A DNA stretch of 64,000 nt from CAVPLM01 sp963713545. Its GTDB lineage: Bacteria; Actinomycetota; Thermoleophilia; RBG-16-64-13. A program made the position numbers and the translations under genes. Below are positions 40,810 through 48,946 of this stretch, piece by piece (positions within the stretch are counted from its first letter, which is position 1; each line of letters starts with the position of its first letter). Location: the NCBI GenBank assembly GCA_963713545.1, contig CAVQME010000003.1, positions 36,902-100,901 of the forward strand, given 5' to 3'. Below the pieces are notes generated by a model. It did no database searches. It saw nothing but the letters and a program-made list of their open reading frames with translations, and was not told where the DNA came from.

Positions 40810-43137
40810 ATGTTTGAGGCCTTAGGTAAGTTTGCGTACCGGTTCCGCTGGATCGTGATCGCCGTGTGGGTCGTGCTCTTCGGCGTGAGTGTGATAGCCA
40901 CCCCCCTTCTTGCCGATGTTCTCCAAGGGAGCTTCAGCAATCCGGACGCTCCGTCCCAGCAGGCCGCGGCACTCATAGAGGAGAGATTCCAGCAGGGTCC
41001 CACCACGGTGGTGGTCGTCTTCCGGAGCGACGATCTCCAGGCGATCGGAGACGAATTCCAGGCGGCGCAGGCCAAGGCTCTTGAAGGGCTCACGGCCGCT
41101 CAGATCCCGCACCTGGTGAGCATCCAGACCTATGCCAACAGCGGCGCCACCCAGCTGATCTCCGACGACGGCAAGAGCTCGCTGGCGGTGCTGAGTTTCA
41201 GCGCCCCCCTTCCGACGATCCAGAACGAAGTCGAGCAGATCCGCGCTGCTCTGGCGGACACCGGACTGCAGGTTTACGTGACCGGAGAGCCGGCTGTCAA
41301 CGCGGATCTCACGGACCAGTCCTTCCGCGACCTGCAGAAGGTCGAGCTCTACGGTCTGCCCGTCGCGCTGATCGCTCTCATCTTCGTCTTCGGCAGCCTG
41401 GTGTCGGCAGCGCTGCCGGTGATAACCGGAGGCCTGGCCGTCACGGTTACGCTGGGCGCCATGTATTTGATCGGCCACGCGACCAGCATGTCCATCTTCG
41501 CCATGAACTCGGCCACACTCCTTGGATTGGCGGTCGCCATCGACTACGCGCTCTTCATGGTGTGGCGCTTCCGCGAGGAACTACGCAGAGGGGCCTCCGT
41601 CAAGGAGGCGGTGGTGGTGACCACCGCCCGGGCGGGTCGCTCTATCTTCTTCAGTGGGGTCGCCGTGATGGTAGGGGTGGTCGGACTGCTGTTCTTCCCG
41701 TCGCCCGGATTGCGCTCGATGGGGATCGGTGCCGCCTTGGTGGTCTTCCTCTCAGTGGCGGCAACGATGACCTTCATGCCTGCGCTCATGGGGGTGCTCG
41801 GTCGCCGAGTGGATTCTGTCCCTGTGGTCAAGCTGCAGGCGGCGCATGAAGGACGGCTCTGGAAGAGGTGGGCCGGTATTGTGCTAAGACGGCCCTGGCT
41901 CTCCATCGTCGTCGCCCTGGTGCTCATAGCCCTGGTCGCCGCCCCGGCCGCGACAATGAAGACCGAGATGACCTCCGCTACCACCCTGCCGGAGTCGATG
42001 GAGTCGCGTCAGGGCATGGCGATCCTCGACCAGGATTTCGACCGGGAGGCCCTCTCGCCCACGTCGGTGCTCGTCACCTGGGACGGCGACGGGTCGATCG
42101 ATATGACCCGGGCGGCCTCCCTCTTCATGTATGGACAGCGGATCTCTGAGTTGCCCGGCGTGGCGTCGGTGATCAGTCCCCTCACGTCGACCGGCCTAAG
42201 CGATCCCGCAGCCCTGGCCGCGCTCTGGCCCCAGTTCGAGCGATTGCTCAACGACCCGGACGGTTTCGTCGTGCCCGAGGAGGGCATCACGCTCGAGTCC
42301 GGGACGACGATCACCGCCGAGCAATTGGAGCAGTTCAAGCAGCTGATCACGTCATCCGTCGCCCCGGGAGCCATGCTCTTCCGGGTAGTATCGGAGAGCC
42401 CGCCCGCCTCGGGCGAGTCCCGAGACCTGGTGGGAGCGCTCCTGGAATCGGAGGTGCCCGCTGGGTTCGAGATACACGTGGCCGGCGAATCGGCCTACAA
42501 CTACGACTTCTTCACGGAAGTGGCCGATTGGTTCCCGTGGGTCATCGCCTGGGTGGTGGTCACCAGCCTGGTGGTGTTCGTGATCTTCTTGCGCAGTGTG
42601 GTCCTGCCTGTAGTCGCCGTAGTGGTGAACCTCCTCACCATCGCCATGAGCTGGGGCTGGTTGGTCCTACTCTTCCAGGGCGATACCTTGGAACGAGTGC
42701 TGGGGTTCACCTCGTCCGGGTCCATCGACATCGTCATCCCGGTGGTGATGCTCTGTGTCCTCTTTGGCATCACCATGGACTACGCGATCTTCATGCTCAC
42801 GCGCGTGCACGAGCACTGGAAGCGTACCGGGGACAATCGAGAGAGCGTCGTCACCGGGCTGGTGCGCACGGGTCGCATCATCGTCAGCGCGGCCTTGCTG
42901 GTGGTGATCGTGACGGGGGCATTCGTCTTCACCAGTATCGCCGAGACGAAGATGCTGGGTCTGGGGATCGCCCTGGCGGTCATCGTGGACATACTGTTCG
43001 TGCGCCTGACGCTTCTGCCGGCGATCATGGTCTATCTCGGCAAGGCCAACTGGTGGTGGCCCAGGATGCCGGCTCGAGGAGCGGTCAAGCGGGAAGCAGC
43101 ACCGAGAAAGTCGAGCCCGAGCCTTCCTCGCTCTTGA
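40810..43137 (+). CDS. MMPL family RND transporter
   Basis: The ATG at 40810 has GAGG 8 bases before. A GTG two codons earlier is too close to it. The 775-residue protein has an N-terminal helix and an extracytoplasmic domain (about 40-180). A bundle of membrane helices carries AIDYALFMVWRFREEL in the first half, with MDYAIFMLTRVHEHW in the second. These contain the Asp-Tyr pairs used in proton coupling by MmpL3-type carriers. Exported substrates are typically lipids or siderophores. It is regulated by the TetR gene directly upstream. It overlaps the convergent REC-PAS-kinase gene by about 50 bases. Confidence 0.85.
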   Translation: MFEALGKFAYRFRWIVIAVWVVLFGVSVIATPLLADVLQGSFSNPDAPSQQAAALIEERFQQGPTTVVVVFRSDDLQAIGDEFQAAQAKALEGLTAAQIPHLVSIQTYANSGATQLISDDGKSSLAVLSFSAPLPTIQNEVEQIRAALADTGLQVYVTGEPAVNADLTDQSFRDLQKVELYGLPVALIALIFVFGSLVSAALPVITGGLAVTVTLGAMYLIGHATSMSIFAMNSATLLGLAVAIDYALFMVWRFREELRRGASVKEAVVVTTARAGRSIFFSGVAVMVGVVGLLFFPSPGLRSMGIGAALVVFLSVAATMTFMPALMGVLGRRVDSVPVVKLQAAHEGRLWKRWAGIVLRRPWLSIVVALVLIALVAAPAATMKTEMTSATTLPESMESRQGMAILDQDFDREALSPTSVLVTWDGDGSIDMTRAASLFMYGQRISELPGVASVISPLTSTGLSDPAALAALWPQFERLLNDPDGFVVPEEGITLESGTTITAEQLEQFKQLITSSVAPGAMLFRVVSESPPASGESRDLVGALLESEVPAGFEIHVAGESAYNYDFFTEVADWFPWVIAWVVVTSLVVFVIFLRSVVLPVVAVVVNLLTIAMSWGWLVLLFQGDTLERVLGFTSSGSIDIVIPVVMLCVLFGITMDYAIFMLTRVHEHWKRTGDNRESVVTGLVRTGRIIVSAALLVVIVTGAFVFTSIAETKMLGLGIALAVIVDILFVRLTLLPAIMVYLGKANWWWPRMPARGAVKREAAPRKSSPSLPRS

Positions 43138-44635
43138 GTTCGAGGCGCCCGCCCGCCCGTTCGGTGAGGCGCTTGACGATGGTGAGACCGAGACCGCTGC
43201 CCTCGAGTTCTCGGGTCTCGGGCCGCTTCTCGCGGAAGAACTCGGTGAGGACGTCGTCGAGGTGGTCCTTGGCGATACCTATCCCTGTGTCCTCGACGTC
43301 AATACGCACCCATTCCCCATCGTGACAGGCCCGCACTGCGACCGTCCCGCTCTCACGGTTGTACTTCACAGCGTTGCCTACCAGATTGTTGAGGATGGCA
43401 TCGAGGTCGTCGGCCGGGATCAGCACGGGGGGTAGGTCGAGTTCGAAGTCGGTCCACGCGCTTATGCTCCGAGCCGCCAACCGCTCGGCGTACGCCTCGA
43501 GGACCGCGCGCGCAATGGGCTCGATCTCCAGTAGCGCCGGCTCGCCGGCTGCCTGAGCCTGCTCGCTCTTCGAGAGAGAGAGCAGGTCGCCGATCAGCTG
43601 CACCAGACCGTCTATGCGGTCTTCCGCTCGCCGTAACATGGGCAGATAGGAGTCGATGTTGTCTCCAAGGCTCTTGTCGGTGGTCACCTCTACGAGGCTC
43701 CGCACCGCTCCCAAGGGCGACTTGAACTCGTGGACCATGGTTCGGATGAAACGCTCCTTCTCCATGGCCAGACGGCGCACCTGAGAGATATCGGAAAGGG
43801 TGAGTATGCGGCCCAGGGCAGCGCCGTCCTCGGTGCGGAAGGTGACTATGCTGGTCATGTAGCTCCGCTCCCCGATGGAAAGCTGGCCGATGGTCCGATC
43901 TTTCTGCGGGGCAGCAAGCTGCTCGGTGAGCGAGGCCAGGGGGCCGTCACGGAGCAGGTCGCCCGCGGGCCGTCGCAACACCTCATCCTCGGTCTTCTCG
44001 AGCAGAGCGGTCATCGCCCGGTTGGCCAGCACGACGTCGCCGTCCCGGTTGACCACGAGCACCGCGTCGCGGAGTGAAGAGATAAGGGAGTGGGTCTGGG
44101 TCTTCTCCTCGGCAAGCGCGAGCAGGCTGGCCTCGTGCTCGCGACGGAGGCGCTCGGCCTCGCTGCGCGCCCGCTTGTGCCGGATCAGGGTCTCGGCCAC
44201 GCCGACCAGGTCATCGGGCAGGAAGGGCTTGGGCAAGAAGAAGTCGACCCCCTGGCGCGTAGCGGCGATGGCGGTGTCGATATTCGCGTAGGCCGTGATC
44301 ATGCAGGTCATCGCCTGAAGGCCGTTCGCCTTCATCGTCCGCAGGATGCTGAGACCGTCGATGTCGGGCAGGCGGTAGTCGAGAAACGCAATATCGTAGT
44401 CGTCAGCTTCGAGCAGAGCCAGGGCTTCGGTCCCGGTGCTCGCCTCCTCCACCTCGTATCCTTCGATCTCGAGGATCTGGCGGATGCCGGAGCGCACGCC
44501 GTACTCGTCGTCGACCACCAGGATGCGTACAGGCGCGTCCGCGGGGGCGGAAGTCGCTGCCGCGGTGCCGGCCGGCGCCGGGTCGGGCGCTGGGCCGTCC
44601 GCGGGGCCGGGGGTGGAAGTCGGAGCGTCCGTCAT
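43085..44635 (-). CDS. Response regulator-PAS-histidine kinase hybrid
   Basis: ATG 44635 (MTDAPTS) has AAGGAGG 7 bases before. The 516-residue protein begins with a Pro/Ala/Asp linker (about 35 residues) and a receiver domain with phosphoacceptor Asp 86 (FLDYRLPDIDG). A PAS-like sensor domain (about 180-290) follows, and then HisKA with His 302 (VHEFKSPLGAVR) and an HATPase with GSGLGLTIV. There is no membrane helix, so it acts in the cytoplasm. It is the last gene of the hydrogenase-sensor cluster, 35 bases after a small response regulator. It may receive a phosphoryl group through its own receiver. Confidence 0.85.
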   Translation of the reverse strand: MTDAPTSTPGPADGPAPDPAPAGTAAATSAPADAPVRILVVDDEYGVRSGIRQILEIEGYEVEEASTGTEALALLEADDYDIAFLDYRLPDIDGLSILRTMKANGLQAMTCMITAYANIDTAIAATRQGVDFFLPKPFLPDDLVGVAETLIRHKRARSEAERLRREHEASLLALAEEKTQTHSLISSLRDAVLVVNRDGDVVLANRAMTALLEKTEDEVLRRPAGDLLRDGPLASLTEQLAAPQKDRTIGQLSIGERSYMTSIVTFRTEDGAALGRILTLSDISQVRRLAMEKERFIRTMVHEFKSPLGAVRSLVEVTTDKSLGDNIDSYLPMLRRAEDRIDGLVQLIGDLLSLSKSEQAQAAGEPALLEIEPIARAVLEAYAERLAARSISAWTDFELDLPPVLIPADDLDAILNNLVGNAVKYNRESGTVAVRACHDGEWVRIDVEDTGIGIAKDHLDDVLTEFFREKRPETRELEGSGLGLTIVKRLTERAGGRLELKSEEGSGSTFSVLLPA

Positions 44636-44670
44636 GTCAAAGCCTCCTTGCTTCGTCACCCAGGACGTCT

Positions 44671-45087
44671 TCAGTCATCGAGGCCGTTCTTGGGCCCGAG
44701 TAGCTCTTCGGCCACGCCTAGGAGCTGCTTCCCCGTGACCGGTTTGTCGATGAAGCGGTCGAGACGCGACCAGCTGCGGAGTCCCGCTGATTCCTGGTCG
44801 AAACGCTCGCCGGTCGCGGCCGCGACGCCGCTCAGCATGATCAGTGGGGTCCCATCCAGGTGCTCGCGCTTGCGGATCTCGTACGCCAGCCGGAAGCCGC
44901 TGTCGTAACGCTCCATCATGAGGTCAAGGAAGACGAGGTCGGGAGTGACGGTCTCCAAGATCTCCAGCGCTTCCTCGCTGCCCTCGACGGTGTGCACGGT
45001 GTGGCCCCGGCTCCCGAAGTAGGCAGCTTGGGCGTCGAGGAAGTCCCGGTCATCGTCCACAAACAGGATGATCCATTGGGAACTCAT
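44671..45087 (-). CDS. Single-domain response regulator of the hydrogenase cluster (second)
   Basis: This 138-residue receiver-only protein has the aspartate triad DDD near residue 11 and phosphoacceptor Asp 55 (LVFLDLMMERYDSG). It also has Ser in MLSGVA and Lys in FIDKPVTG. Its ATG overlaps the stop of the hydrogenase-like kinase gene by 4 bases, and AAGGAG lies 6 bases before, so the two are coupled and likely interact. It has no output domain, so it may relay phosphate to the downstream REC-PAS-kinase or alter a protein partner. The receiver contains an unusual ERYDSGF insertion after the phosphoacceptor. Confidence 0.8.
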   Translation of the reverse strand: MSSQWIILFVDDDRDFLDAQAAYFGSRGHTVHTVEGSEEALEILETVTPDLVFLDLMMERYDSGFRLAYEIRKREHLDGTPLIMLSGVAAATGERFDQESAGLRSWSRLDRFIDKPVTGKQLLGVAEELLGPKNGLDD

Positions 45088-47144
45088 CTGGGGCTCCTTT
45101 CGCCGCCGGCGCGCGTCATGGGTATCTCTACGTGGAACGTCGTGCCCCCGTCAGGCTCCGATTCGAACCAGATATTGCCGTTGTGCATCTTAACGATGCC
45201 GTAGGAGATGGGCAGACCGAGGCCGGTGCCCTTGCCGATGCTCTTCGTGGTGAAGAACGGCTGGAATACTTTGTCCTTCGCACTGGCCGGGATCCCGCTC
45301 CCTTGGTCGGAGACGCTGAACCGCACCCGGTGGGCATCCGGCATCTCGCGGGCTCTCACGAGCACGGTGCCGGTGCTGCCTTCCATGGCCTCTACCCCGT
45401 TCTTGATCAGGTTGACGAGTACCTGGGTCATCTGGTCGCGGTCGAGGTCGGCCCGCAGACCAGGGGTCACGTCGACGGCGATCTCCATCCCGTTGTCGGG
45501 CCCGGGCGCGAGGTTGCAGGCAGCTCCGTCCGCGGCCGAGTTCACCAACTCCTCCACCGACACCGACTCGATCCGCACCCGGCTCTGGCGCGCGAAGTCG
45601 AGCAGGTTGCCGATGATCTTCTTGCAGCGGTTCGACTCCTCCACCATCAGCTTCAGGTCGTGGTCCAGATCGTCGCGGTCGTTAAGCTTGCGCTGGAGGA
45701 TGTGGGAGTAGAGCAGGATGGTGCTTAGTGGGTTGTTCAGCTCATGAGCCACACCGGCGGCCATCTGTCCCATCGACGCCAGCTTCTCACTGTTGATGAG
45801 ATGGCGGTGGACATCGCGCAGATTGCTCCAGGGCACGTTCAGCTCGTGGCAGACCCGCTCCGCCTGATCGATGATGAAGGGGAGGCACATAGCTTCCTCG
45901 GCCATGCCGGCGTAGACCGCCGCCGCCTTGGCGCGGCAGGTGGCGTAGCCGCAGGCGCCGCAGTTCAGCTCGTCTTCGGGGAAGAACTTGTTGGTGTGGC
46001 CGAGGATCTCGCGGATCTCCGCTTCCGTGGGTCCCTCGGACCTCTGGTCGGATGGCTCGAATGCCCGGGTGAGACACAGTGCCCGGCCGTTTCCGGCCGC
46101 GCTGTCACAAACCGCGCCGGTCGAGCCCCCAACTGTCTGGAAAGCCGGCAGATCGCCCGTCTCTTGCCGGCGAAGGCTATCGGCGGCGAACTCCGCCACC
46201 CGCCTGCGGCGCAAGACGCCTGGCTCCGCGCTCTCCACGCCGGGGCCCGCGTAACAGCCCTTGCACATCAGAGCCTCGACCAGCAGCGTGCCACCGTAGT
46301 CCTTGGCGGCCGGCAGCCCCGCCAACGTCTCCACCGTCTCGTCCTTGCCGCTCACCACGATCAGCCGGGGATCGAGGATGCCCTCACCGATCCCGGCACT
46401 TTCGAGCATACCGCCGGGGATGGGGTAGATGCGGGCCGTGCCCGCATGGGGGGGATCGAAATCGCCTGGCGTCACCTGCTCCGGGTCGATACCTCGAGAG
46501 AGAAGCAAGGACTTCGCTTCAGCCAACGTGAGGACCTCGTCGACGATACCCTCGACCGCCGCGTCCAGCACCTCGGCTTTCTTAGCCACGCAAGGGCCGA
46601 CGAACACGCAGCGGACGCTCTGGCCATATAGGTCCTTCACGGCGAGGGCGGTTGCCATCATGGGCGAGACGATGGGCATGACGCGATCGGTGAACTCGGG
46701 ATGGTACTTGCGCACGTACTCGACCACCGCCGGGCATGCGCTGGCGATGTGGATACCGGTAGGGTGCTCCCGTAGGTAATCGTGGCAGGCCTGATTCACG
46801 AGGTCGGCCCCGTAGGCCACCTCCACCACATAGCTGAAGCCCAACTCGCGCAACCCACCGATCACCTGGCCGGGGGTCGCCGTGAACCCCACGGGGAACG
46901 ACGGCGCAAGCAGAGCGGCGACCGGGCCGCCCTCGTCGAGGAGGGCAAGGGTCTGTTCGATGCCGCTGGTGTAGGCTTTCGCGTTCTGGGAGCAGACCAT
47001 GGTGCAGTTGCCACAGGCTATGCAGCGCTCCGGCACCACCGACGCCTGGCCGTCCTCGATGCGGATGGCCTTGGCCGGGCAGTCGCGCACGCACGTGTAG
47101 CATCGGCGGCAGTTCTGCTTGATAGTTGTGATGACGCCGTCCAT
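45084..47144 (-). CDS. Hydrogenase-like histidine kinase (putative sensory [FeFe] hydrogenase)
   Basis: The start is ATG 47144, with GAAGG 5 bases before. The 686-residue product has an N-terminal double ferredoxin (CRRCYTCVRDCP and CIACGNCTMVC). An Fe-hydrogenase large-subunit C-terminal domain (about 65-310) follows, and then a 4Fe-4S Fes domain with four Cys (CGACGYATC plus Cys 420). HisKA has His 467 (VAHELNNPL), and the HATPase closes with GTGLGLPIS. The H-cluster domain keeps one Cys in each loop region (SACPAV, VGPCVAKKAE, MCKGCYAG). However, it departs from the TSCCPxW and CxxxC patterns of true hydrogenases. The layout matches the histidine-kinase-linked, putatively sensory group C [FeFe] hydrogenases. 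Confidence 0.85.
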   Translation of the reverse strand: MDGVITTIKQNCRRCYTCVRDCPAKAIRIEDGQASVVPERCIACGNCTMVCSQNAKAYTSGIEQTLALLDEGGPVAALLAPSFPVGFTATPGQVIGGLRELGFSYVVEVAYGADLVNQACHDYLREHPTGIHIASACPAVVEYVRKYHPEFTDRVMPIVSPMMATALAVKDLYGQSVRCVFVGPCVAKKAEVLDAAVEGIVDEVLTLAEAKSLLLSRGIDPEQVTPGDFDPPHAGTARIYPIPGGMLESAGIGEGILDPRLIVVSGKDETVETLAGLPAAKDYGGTLLVEALMCKGCYAGPGVESAEPGVLRRRRVAEFAADSLRRQETGDLPAFQTVGGSTGAVCDSAAGNGRALCLTRAFEPSDQRSEGPTEAEIREILGHTNKFFPEDELNCGACGYATCRAKAAAVYAGMAEEAMCLPFIIDQAERVCHELNVPWSNLRDVHRHLINSEKLASMGQMAAGVAHELNNPLSTILLYSHILQRKLNDRDDLDHDLKLMVEESNRCKKIIGNLLDFARQSRVRIESVSVEELVNSAADGAACNLAPGPDNGMEIAVDVTPGLRADLDRDQMTQVLVNLIKNGVEAMEGSTGTVLVRAREMPDAHRVRFSVSDQGSGIPASAKDKVFQPFFTTKSIGKGTGLGLPISYGIVKMHNGNIWFESEPDGGTTFHVEIPMTRAGGERSPR

Positions 47145-47155
47145 TACGCCTTCCG

Positions 47156-48937
47156 TCAGTGCGCCGAGCCGGTCAGCGCGCCCGCGGCGGCCGCGGCCGC
47201 TGGTCCGGCGCAGGCCCCGGCCGCGGCCTGCTCCGCGTCGACGCTCGCGACCGCGCTGCGATCGGTGTAGGTACGGTGCAGGAGCCGGTGAGACACCTCG
47301 CCGAGCGGGCGTCCCAAATACTCCTCGTACAAGGCGGCCACGCTCTTGTTCTCGTGTGAGGCGTGGCCCTCCGCTCGGACATCGGCGTCGTAGATGCGGT
47401 CGATCCTCTTGCGCACGTCCTTCATTTCTCCCCGATAGGGCTGGCCTCCGCCTCCCGCGCAACCGCCGGGGCAGGACATGACCTCCACGAAATGCATGTC
47501 GTCCATCGCCTCCGCGAGTGCCGGCCGCAGGCGGCCGAGCCCGTTCACCACTCCCAACTTCAACGTGATGTCGCCAACATCGATGGTGAACCGTTTGAAG
47601 CCGTCCAGGCCTCGGGCCTCGTTGAGAGGGCCGGCCGGAGCCTCGGCGCCTACCAAGGTGGCCGCGGTCCGCACGGCCGCCTCCATCACGCCGCCGGTGC
47701 CGCCGAACAGGCGAGCGGCTCCCGTCGCTTCAGAGAACGGAGGATCGAGCGGAACCCGCTCGTCATAGGTCTCGAAATCGATGCCGAAGCGGTCCCAGAG
47801 GGCGCCCAGCTCTCGGGTGGTGAGCACGTAGTCCACGTCGCCGAGGTCCTGGGCCTCGAACTTCTTGGCTGTGCAGGGCATCAGCGAGACCAGCACCAGG
47901 CGTTTGCTCTCCAGCCCGGCGAACCGAGGGTAGATCTCTTTGATCAAGGCCCCTGCCATCTGCTGGGGAGACTTACAGGTGGAGAGGTGAGGGATGAGGT
48001 CGGGCCGATGGCTCTCGACGTACTGCACCCAGGCCGGCGAGCAACTGGTGAACATGGGCAGCGCCCCTCCACCCTGGAGTCTCTTGACCAACTCGGTCGC
48101 TTCCTCCATGACGGTGAGGTCGGCGGCGAAGGCGGTGTCGAAGACGGCGTCGAAGCCGATCTGCTTGAGGGCCGCCGTCAATCTCTCTAGCATCAAAGGC
48201 ACGCCCTGGGGCTTGCTCCGGGAGGCATCGAGGGTGGCCGGCACCGCCGGTGCGATCTGAGCCACGACGACCGTATTGGGGTCGCCGAGCTCGGTCACCA
48301 CGGCGTCCACCTGGCTACGCTCCATGAGCGCTCCCGTGGGGCATACACGCACGCACTGGCCGCAGTACACGCAGGCCGAGACGTTGATGCCGGAGGAGAA
48401 CCCGGGGCCTACCTGGGTACGGAATCCCCGACCGGTGAAATCGATGGCCCCGATCCCCTGCACGTGATGGCACATGGTCACGCAACGCCCGCAGAGCACG
48501 CACTTGTTGGGGTCCCGCCAGATCGCGGGCGAGGAGATGTCGAGAGCTTGATCCTTCTTGATCCCCACGTATTGCTTGGGCCGTGCACCCAGTTCCTGGG
48601 TCAGATCGGCCAACTCGCACGTCCCGGACCGGTGACACACCAGGCAGTCCTGCGGGTGATTCGCCACCAGCAGCTCGACGATGGCTCGGCGGGCCTTCAA
48701 GATCCGGGGAGTATGGGTGTGGACCACCATGCCGTCGGCGGCCGGTAGGGTGCAGCTGGTCTGGAGCTTCGGGGAGCCCTCGACCTCCACCACGCACAGG
48801 CGGCAGGACGCCGAGGGAGAGGGGGCCCAGTCGAGTGAGCAGAGATGGGGGATCTGGATCCCGGCTTGGCGGGCCACCTGCAGCACGGTCTCGCCCGGGT
48901 TGAACGTCACTTCCTTGTTGTTGATGATCATGCTCAC
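47156..48937 (-). CDS. hydA: NADH-type [FeFe]-hydrogenase catalytic subunit
   Basis: The start is GTG 48937, with GAGAGG 5 bases before. The 593-residue product has a 2Fe-2S domain (Cys 33, 45, 48, 62) and a His-Cys3 4Fe-4S site (His 94, Cys 98, 101, 107). Two ferredoxin clusters (CVLCGRCVTMC, CVYCGQCVRVC) and the H-cluster domain follow. H-cluster loops are TSCSPAW (297-303), MPCTAKKFE (Cys 354) and MSCPGGCAGG (Cys 489, 493). The Fe-hydrogenase small-subunit domain is C-terminal, then an Ala-rich tail. It evolves or oxidises H2 with the fused HydCB partner. It lies 9 bases after that gene. Confidence 0.95.
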   Translation of the reverse strand: MSMIINNKEVTFNPGETVLQVARQAGIQIPHLCSLDWAPSPSASCRLCVVEVEGSPKLQTSCTLPAADGMVVHTHTPRILKARRAIVELLVANHPQDCLVCHRSGTCELADLTQELGARPKQYVGIKKDQALDISSPAIWRDPNKCVLCGRCVTMCHHVQGIGAIDFTGRGFRTQVGPGFSSGINVSACVYCGQCVRVCPTGALMERSQVDAVVTELGDPNTVVVAQIAPAVPATLDASRSKPQGVPLMLERLTAALKQIGFDAVFDTAFAADLTVMEEATELVKRLQGGGALPMFTSCSPAWVQYVESHRPDLIPHLSTCKSPQQMAGALIKEIYPRFAGLESKRLVLVSLMPCTAKKFEAQDLGDVDYVLTTRELGALWDRFGIDFETYDERVPLDPPFSEATGAARLFGGTGGVMEAAVRTAATLVGAEAPAGPLNEARGLDGFKRFTIDVGDITLKLGVVNGLGRLRPALAEAMDDMHFVEVMSCPGGCAGGGGQPYRGEMKDVRKRIDRIYDADVRAEGHASHENKSVAALYEEYLGRPLGEVSHRLLHRTYTDRSAVASVDAEQAAAGACAGPAAAAAAGALTGSAH

Positions 48938-48946
48938 GGCGACCTC

